Positions 48,944 to 52,627 of a stretch of DNA of 52,627 nucleotides are shown here, piece by piece. The stretch is from Dermabacter indicis. GTDB lineage: Bacteria; Actinomycetota; Actinomycetes; Actinomycetales; Dermabacteraceae. Position numbers and translations under genes: made by a program. Position 1 is the stretch's first letter. Every line of letters begins with the position of its first letter. The stretch lies in the NCBI GenBank assembly GCA_001403775.1, contig CYUG01000015.1:1-52627 (forward strand). The letters run 5' to 3'. The notes beneath the pieces were generated by a model that was not told the origin of the DNA, did no database searches, and was given only the letters and a program-made list of their open reading frames with translations.

Positions 48944-49388
48944 CGTCCTCGCCGTCATCCTCGAGGTGCTCACCAGGCACGCGGTACGGATCGGCTTCGC
49001 CCGCGAACTGCTTGCCGGCACGCTCACGCTCGAGCTCGCTATCGCGGTGGCGGGCTTCGACGAGGAGATCTTCGATCGTCTTCGAGGTTTCGGGGATCGT
49101 ATCCTCGAAGAACTCGAGGGAGGGCGTGAGGCGCGCGGTAATGCCGCGGCCCACAGCGCTTCGCAGCATGCCCTTCGCGGCTTTAAGCGCGGCGGCAGTT
49201 CCCGCGCGCTCTTCGTCGGTTCCGTACACGGTGTAAAAAATCGACGCGTGCTGACCGTCACCCGTGAGACGCACGTCGGTGATCGTCACGAATCCAAGGC
49301 GCGGGTCCTTGACCTTCTCGTCGAGTGTGCGGGCAACGATCTTTTTGATCTGGTCGGCGAGGCGTCGCACGCGGGGATTCTCGTTCAT
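48936..49388 (-). CDS. rbfA: Ribosome-binding factor A
   Basis: KH-like 30S maturation factor, 150 residues. RVRRLADQIKKIVARTLDEKVKDPRLGFVTITDVRLTGDGQHA (in parts, about 6-48) and GITARLTPSLEFFEDTIPE are the family core; the last 30 residues are an acidic tail. ATG 49388 follows AAGGAG. truB overlaps its stop. In many actinobacteria rbfA follows infB directly; here a methyltransferase gene comes between. Confidence 0.95.
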   Translation of the reverse strand: MNENPRVRRLADQIKKIVARTLDEKVKDPRLGFVTITDVRLTGDGQHASIFYTVYGTDEERAGTAAALKAAKGMLRSAVGRGITARLTPSLEFFEDTIPETSKTIEDLLVEARHRDSELERERAGKQFAGEADPYRVPGEHLEDDGEDDE

Positions 49389-49424
49389 GGTGTCTCCTTG
49401 AATGATGTGAAGGATCGGGGGCGC

Positions 49425-50522
49425 CTACGCCTTGCGCGCAAGCGCGATATCGCGGTCGATTGAGGCATCGACCCTGTGCCTGACGTTCATGTCCTCGCCC
49501 ACGATTTCGAGCCCGTGTTTGACGAGAATAGCGCGCACGTCGTCAACGGGCGTGGTGTGGCGATTGTAGGCGAGAGCCACGGCCCCACCGCGGGCGAGCA
49601 CACGCCCCCAAGCGGGGAGGGCCTTACGCAATAGCTCCAGTGGCGAGCGACTGAGATTCGCGCCCACCTTGGCGCCGTGCTGCACGCCGTAGGGAAGGTC
49701 CGCGACGATCACGTCGGCGCTACGCGCCTTGAGGAAGGCGTCAAGCCCCGTCGAATCGGCAGTGTAGAGCTCGAGGCTTTGCCCCTTCCCCGCTCGCTGC
49801 TCGGCCTTCGAACGCGCGAATTCGGCGTGGAAGTGCTTCCCGAGCGCGTTCTTGTTGATCGTGAGCTTCGTTTCCGAAGTCGTGTGCTTGAGTCTGTTCT
49901 CGCGCATCCACGCGGTAAGGAACGCCCGGTAGAGTTCGGCATCTTTCTTGTCGAGATCGACCCCCACGGGGCTAAGCCCCCACATGAGCGCTTGGTTGAG
50001 CGTCGTACCGCGACCCGCGACGGGGTCGAGCACGCGGAGGCTCCCGTCCCTGAGCGCCTCTCCCCTGCCAGCGGCGTGCGCCGCGAGGTGGAGAAGAAGC
50101 GCCGTGAACTGCTCATTCGTTTTTCCCTGATACTTGAGGGTCGAAAGCAGGGTACTCGGGTAGAGGTCGACCTCCGGAAGAGGAAGCGGCTGGAGCAAAG
50201 GAAGCGTCGGACTTTCATCCACGTAGCTGCGCTCCGCCGTGGGGGCGGGCATGCGCCCAACCTCCTCGAAGGCCGCGAACACGTGCGGGCTGAAGGCGAG
50301 GGCGAAACCGATCGCGTGGTGGGTCTCCTCGCCCTCCCACGCCTCATCGTCGATGTCGAGGGCGAGGAACGCGAGTCCCGCTTCCCGCACCTCGCGCGTG
50401 TCCGTGAGGGCGCCAGGTGCGCTTTGCTCGAGCACGAAGGCAAGCTCAGCGGCCGCAAGACGCTGGGCCTCGAGCCCGTACACCCTGTTCGTGCTCGGCG
50501 CGAGGAGAACGTTGATGCGCAT
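49425..50522 (-). CDS. TRM11-like SAM-dependent methyltransferase
   Basis: Protein of 365 residues. The C-terminal half is a class I methyltransferase: DPVAGRGTTLNQAL (166-179, SAM loop), VGVDLDKKDAELY and catalytic DLPYGVQHG (275-283), a relative of the D/N-P-P-Y motif of amino-group methylases such as TRM11/TrmG10. The N-terminal half (about 1-120) might hold an RNA-binding domain but THUMP is not evident. tRNA guanine or another RNA is the likely target, unproven. ATG 50522 has GGAGAG upstream. Its location between rbfA and infB, behind its own -10 and an infB terminator, is unusual. Confidence 0.75.
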   Translation of the reverse strand: MRINVLLAPSTNRVYGLEAQRLAAAELAFVLEQSAPGALTDTREVREAGLAFLALDIDDEAWEGEETHHAIGFALAFSPHVFAAFEEVGRMPAPTAERSYVDESPTLPLLQPLPLPEVDLYPSTLLSTLKYQGKTNEQFTALLLHLAAHAAGRGEALRDGSLRVLDPVAGRGTTLNQALMWGLSPVGVDLDKKDAELYRAFLTAWMRENRLKHTTSETKLTINKNALGKHFHAEFARSKAEQRAGKGQSLELYTADSTGLDAFLKARSADVIVADLPYGVQHGAKVGANLSRSPLELLRKALPAWGRVLARGGAVALAYNRHTTPVDDVRAILVKHGLEIVGEDMNVRHRVDASIDRDIALARKA

Positions 50523-50559
50523 GATCTCTCCATTTCTTTCCGTGCCATACCGCCTGGCG

Positions 50560-50565
50560 AGTGTA
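50560..50565 (-). promoter_or_regulatory. -10-like box before the TRM11-like gene
   Basis: Minus strand TACACT, about 40 nt before ATG 50522 and directly after the infB terminator; identical to the box at 21592. No clear -35. Confidence 0.3.
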
Positions 50566-50575
50566 AGCGGCGAAA

Positions 50576-50611
50576 CGGGCGGCGCCCCGGCCTGAACCGA
50601 AGCGCCGCCCG
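50576..50611 (-). terminator. Intrinsic terminator of infB
   Basis: Perfect 10-bp GC stem (50576-50585 with 50602-50611) with a 16-nt loop, then TTT on the minus strand. It lies 20 bp past the infB stop. Confidence 0.75.
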
Positions 50612-50631
50612 CGCATGTCACCGATCGGTGA

Positions 50632-52627
50632 TTAGTCCTTCTTCTTCTCGCGCGGCTTCTCGACCATCTCGTAGGTCGTGATGAGATCGCCTTCCTGAAC
50701 ATCGTTGAAGCTGCCCAGGTTGATACCGCACTCGTAGCCCTCGCGGACCTCGGTCACGTCGTCCTTGAAACGACGCAACCCGGCGATCTCAAGGTTCTCC
50801 GTGATGACGACACCCTGGCGCGTAATGCGCGCCTTCGCACCGCGATTGATCGTGCCGGACATGACGAGCGAACCCGCGATATTGCCGAACTTCGAGGAGC
50901 GGAAGATCTCGCGGATCTCGGCGCTGCCCATGTCCTTCTCTTCGTACTCGGGCTTGAGCATGCCGAGAAGGGCGTTCTCGATGTCCTCGATCGCACGGTA
51001 GATGACCGAGTAGTACTTGATCTCCACGCCTTCACGCTCGGCGTACTCCGCATTCTGCCCCTCGGCACGAACGTTGAAGCCGAGGATAACGGCATCCGAA
51101 GCGACGGCAAGATTGATGTTGTTCATCGTGATCGCGCCAACGCCACGGTCGATGATGCGCAGCTGCACGTCCTCGCCAACGTCGATACCGAGCAGCGCCT
51201 CTTCGAGCGCCTCGACGGAACCGGAGGCATCGCCCTTGAGGATGAGGTTGAGGGTTTCGATCTTGCCCTCTTCCATCGCGGCCTTGATGTCCTCGAGGCT
51301 CATGCGCTTGCGGCGCTTCGACAGCTGCGCAGCGCGCTGGGCTGCCTCGCGCTTCTCGGCGATCTGGCGAGCCATGCGCTCGTCCGCGGCAACGATGAAC
51401 GAGTCACCAGCGCCGGGAACCGAGCTGAGACCGAGAACCTGAACGGGGCGCGACGGGCCGGCTTCCTCAAGCTGGTTGCCGTTCTCGTCGATCATAGCGC
51501 GCACGCGGCCATGCCCCGTGCCACACACGATCGCATCGCCCACGTGAAGCGTTCCCTGCTCCACGAGCACGGTCGCAACGGGGCCGCGGCCTCGGTCGAG
51601 GCTCGCTTCGATCGCGACACCGCGAGCGTCCTTATCCGGATTGGCCTTGAGCTCAAGCGCGGCATCCGCGGTCAGCAGCACAGCTTCGAGCAGGTCATCG
51701 ATATGAAGGTTCTCGCGCGCCGAAACGTCAACGAACATCGTGTCGCCGCCGTACTCTTCAGCCACGAGGTTGTACTCGGTGAGCTGGGCGCGGATCTTGT
51801 CGGGGTTCGCGCCTTCCTTATCGATCTTGTTGACGGCCACGACGATTGGAACGTCGGCAGCCTGGGCGTGGTTGAGCGCCTCGATCGTCTGGGGCATCAC
51901 GCCGTCGTCAGCGGCCACCACGAGAATCGCGATGTCCGTGACTTTCGCACCGCGGGCACGCATCGCGGTAAACGCCTCGTGGCCCGGGGTGTCGATGAAC
52001 GTGATGGGGCGCATCTCGCTCTCGTGCTCCACCTGCACCTGGTAGGCACCGATGTGCTGGGTGATGCCGCCGGCCTCGCCCTGGCCCACGTTCGCGCGAC
52101 GGATCGCGTCGAGGAGGCGGGTCTTACCGTGGTCGACGTGACCCATGACCGTGACGACCGGCGAGCGGGGCTCGAGGTCCTCTTCAGTCTCTTCGGCAAG
52201 TTCGCCTTCGAGGTCGATGTCGAACTGCTCGAGGAGCTCGCGCTCTTCGTCTTCCGGCGACACGATCTGGATCTTGTAGCCGAGTTCCTCGCCGAGAAGC
52301 TGGAACGTGTCCTCATCAAGCGACTGGGTCGCGGTCGCCATCTCGCCCATCGCAAACAGGACGGTAATGAGCGACGCGGGGTTGACGTCGATGCGCTCTG
52401 CGAAATCGGTCAGGGTTGCACCGCGACGCAAGCGAATGACGGTGTTGCCATCGCCGCGCGGGATCTGCACGCCGCCCGGAGCGGGAGCCTGCATCTGCTC
52501 GAATTCTTGACGCTTAGCACGCTTCGACTTCCGGCTCTTCGCGGGCTTACCGCCACGACCGAAGGCACCCTGGGTGCCGCCGCGACGACCGCCGCGACCG
52601 CCACCGGGACGACCACCCGGGCGACCG
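50632..52627 (-). CDS. infB: Translation initiation factor IF-2, 5' end outside window
   Basis: GTPase that brings initiator tRNA to the 30S subunit. The frame is open from the right edge to the stop (665 codons), so the N-terminus is missing. Seen at the edge: a Gly/Arg-rich segment typical of actinobacterial IF-2, then a Lys/Arg-rich stretch, the IF2-N-like part ([17 protein letters not shown]), G domain with [16 protein letters not shown] and NKIDK, and domains II-IV ending in [10 protein letters not shown]. nusA and the P15A gene usually upstream lie outside. A terminator follows. Confidence 0.98.
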   Translation of the reverse strand, partial: GRPGGRPGGGRGGRRGGTQGAFGRGGKPAKSRKSKRAKRQEFEQMQAPAPGGVQIPRGDGNTVIRLRRGATLTDFAERIDVNPASLITVLFAMGEMATATQSLDEDTFQLLGEELGYKIQIVSPEDEERELLEQFDIDLEGELAEETEEDLEPRSPVVTVMGHVDHGKTRLLDAIRRANVGQGEAGGITQHIGAYQVQVEHESEMRPITFIDTPGHEAFTAMRARGAKVTDIAILVVAADDGVMPQTIEALNHAQAADVPIVVAVNKIDKEGANPDKIRAQLTEYNLVAEEYGGDTMFVDVSARENLHIDDLLEAVLLTADAALELKANPDKDARGVAIEASLDRGRGPVATVLVEQGTLHVGDAIVCGTGHGRVRAMIDENGNQLEEAGPSRPVQVLGLSSVPGAGDSFIVAADERMARQIAEKREAAQRAAQLSKRRKRMSLEDIKAAMEEGKIETLNLILKGDASGSVEALEEALLGIDVGEDVQLRIIDRGVGAITMNNINLAVASDAVILGFNVRAEGQNAEYAEREGVEIKYYSVIYRAIEDIENALLGMLKPEYEEKDMGSAEIREIFRSSKFGNIAGSLVMSGTINRGAKARITRQGVVITENLEIAGLRRFKDDVTEVREGYECGINLGSFNDVQEGDLITTYEMVEKPREKKKD

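Overview
This is a high-GC, gene-dense chromosomal segment from a Gram-positive actinobacterium. Several conserved syntenies support this: mraZ-rsmH-ftsL-ftsI-murE-murF-mraY-murD next to a DUF3040 gene and dinB; a LysM gene divergent from lexA with nrdR behind it; and ftsK-pgsA-cinA-clgR-DUF3046-recA-recX-miaB. Regulatory signs agree: LexA sites of the GAAC-N4-GTTC type, frequent GTG starts and two likely leaderless genes. Codon use and gene set suggest a Micrococcales-type organism, possibly Dermabacter or a relative; that is an impression, not a demonstration. The DNPR motif of MurE and the presence of dapA, dapB and dapF predict meso-diaminopimelate in the cell wall.

Layout. 1-9424 (minus): the division and cell wall cluster, overlapping genes from mraZ to murD, with murD cut by the left edge. 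9425-10138: a 714-bp gene-free stretch upstream of mraZ rich in TGGGG/TGGAG boxes. 10139-16059: DUF3040, dinB, a SAV_6107-type HEPN gene, a spermidine-synthase-like gene, a cold shock gene and a HelD-type helicase. 16214-21534: nrdR, the LysM gene, lexA, dinG, hflX. 21605-28124: a class I methyltransferase, dapF, miaA, a YbjN-like gene, miaB, recX, recA. 28342-34936: DUF3046, clgR-like, cinA-like, pgsA, ftsK, RNase J. 34952-41262: dapA, thyX, a HAD phosphatase, a protein of three SLH repeats, an SGNH hydrolase, dapB, an M16 peptidase. 41358-52627: an RDD membrane protein, pnp, rpsO, ribF, an L,D-transpeptidase, a small membrane protein, truB, rbfA, a TRM11-like methyltransferase and infB, which is cut by the right edge.

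How it works together. The window joins peptidoglycan synthesis and septation (mur genes, ftsI, ftsL, ftsK, diaminopimelate genes, L,D-transpeptidase), DNA damage response (lexA, LysM division inhibitor candidate, recA, recX, dinB, dinG) and RNA metabolism (RNase J, PNPase, S15, RbfA, IF-2, TruB, MiaA, MiaB, RsmH). No insertion sequence, prophage, CRISPR array, rRNA or tRNA gene was found, and no gene cluster stands out as a new system. The least explained signals are non-coding: a 22-bp sequence present three times without change beside lexA, recA and the HEPN/spermidine-synthase-like pair; two opposed arrays of MraZ-like boxes; and a long hairpin between mraZ and rsmH.
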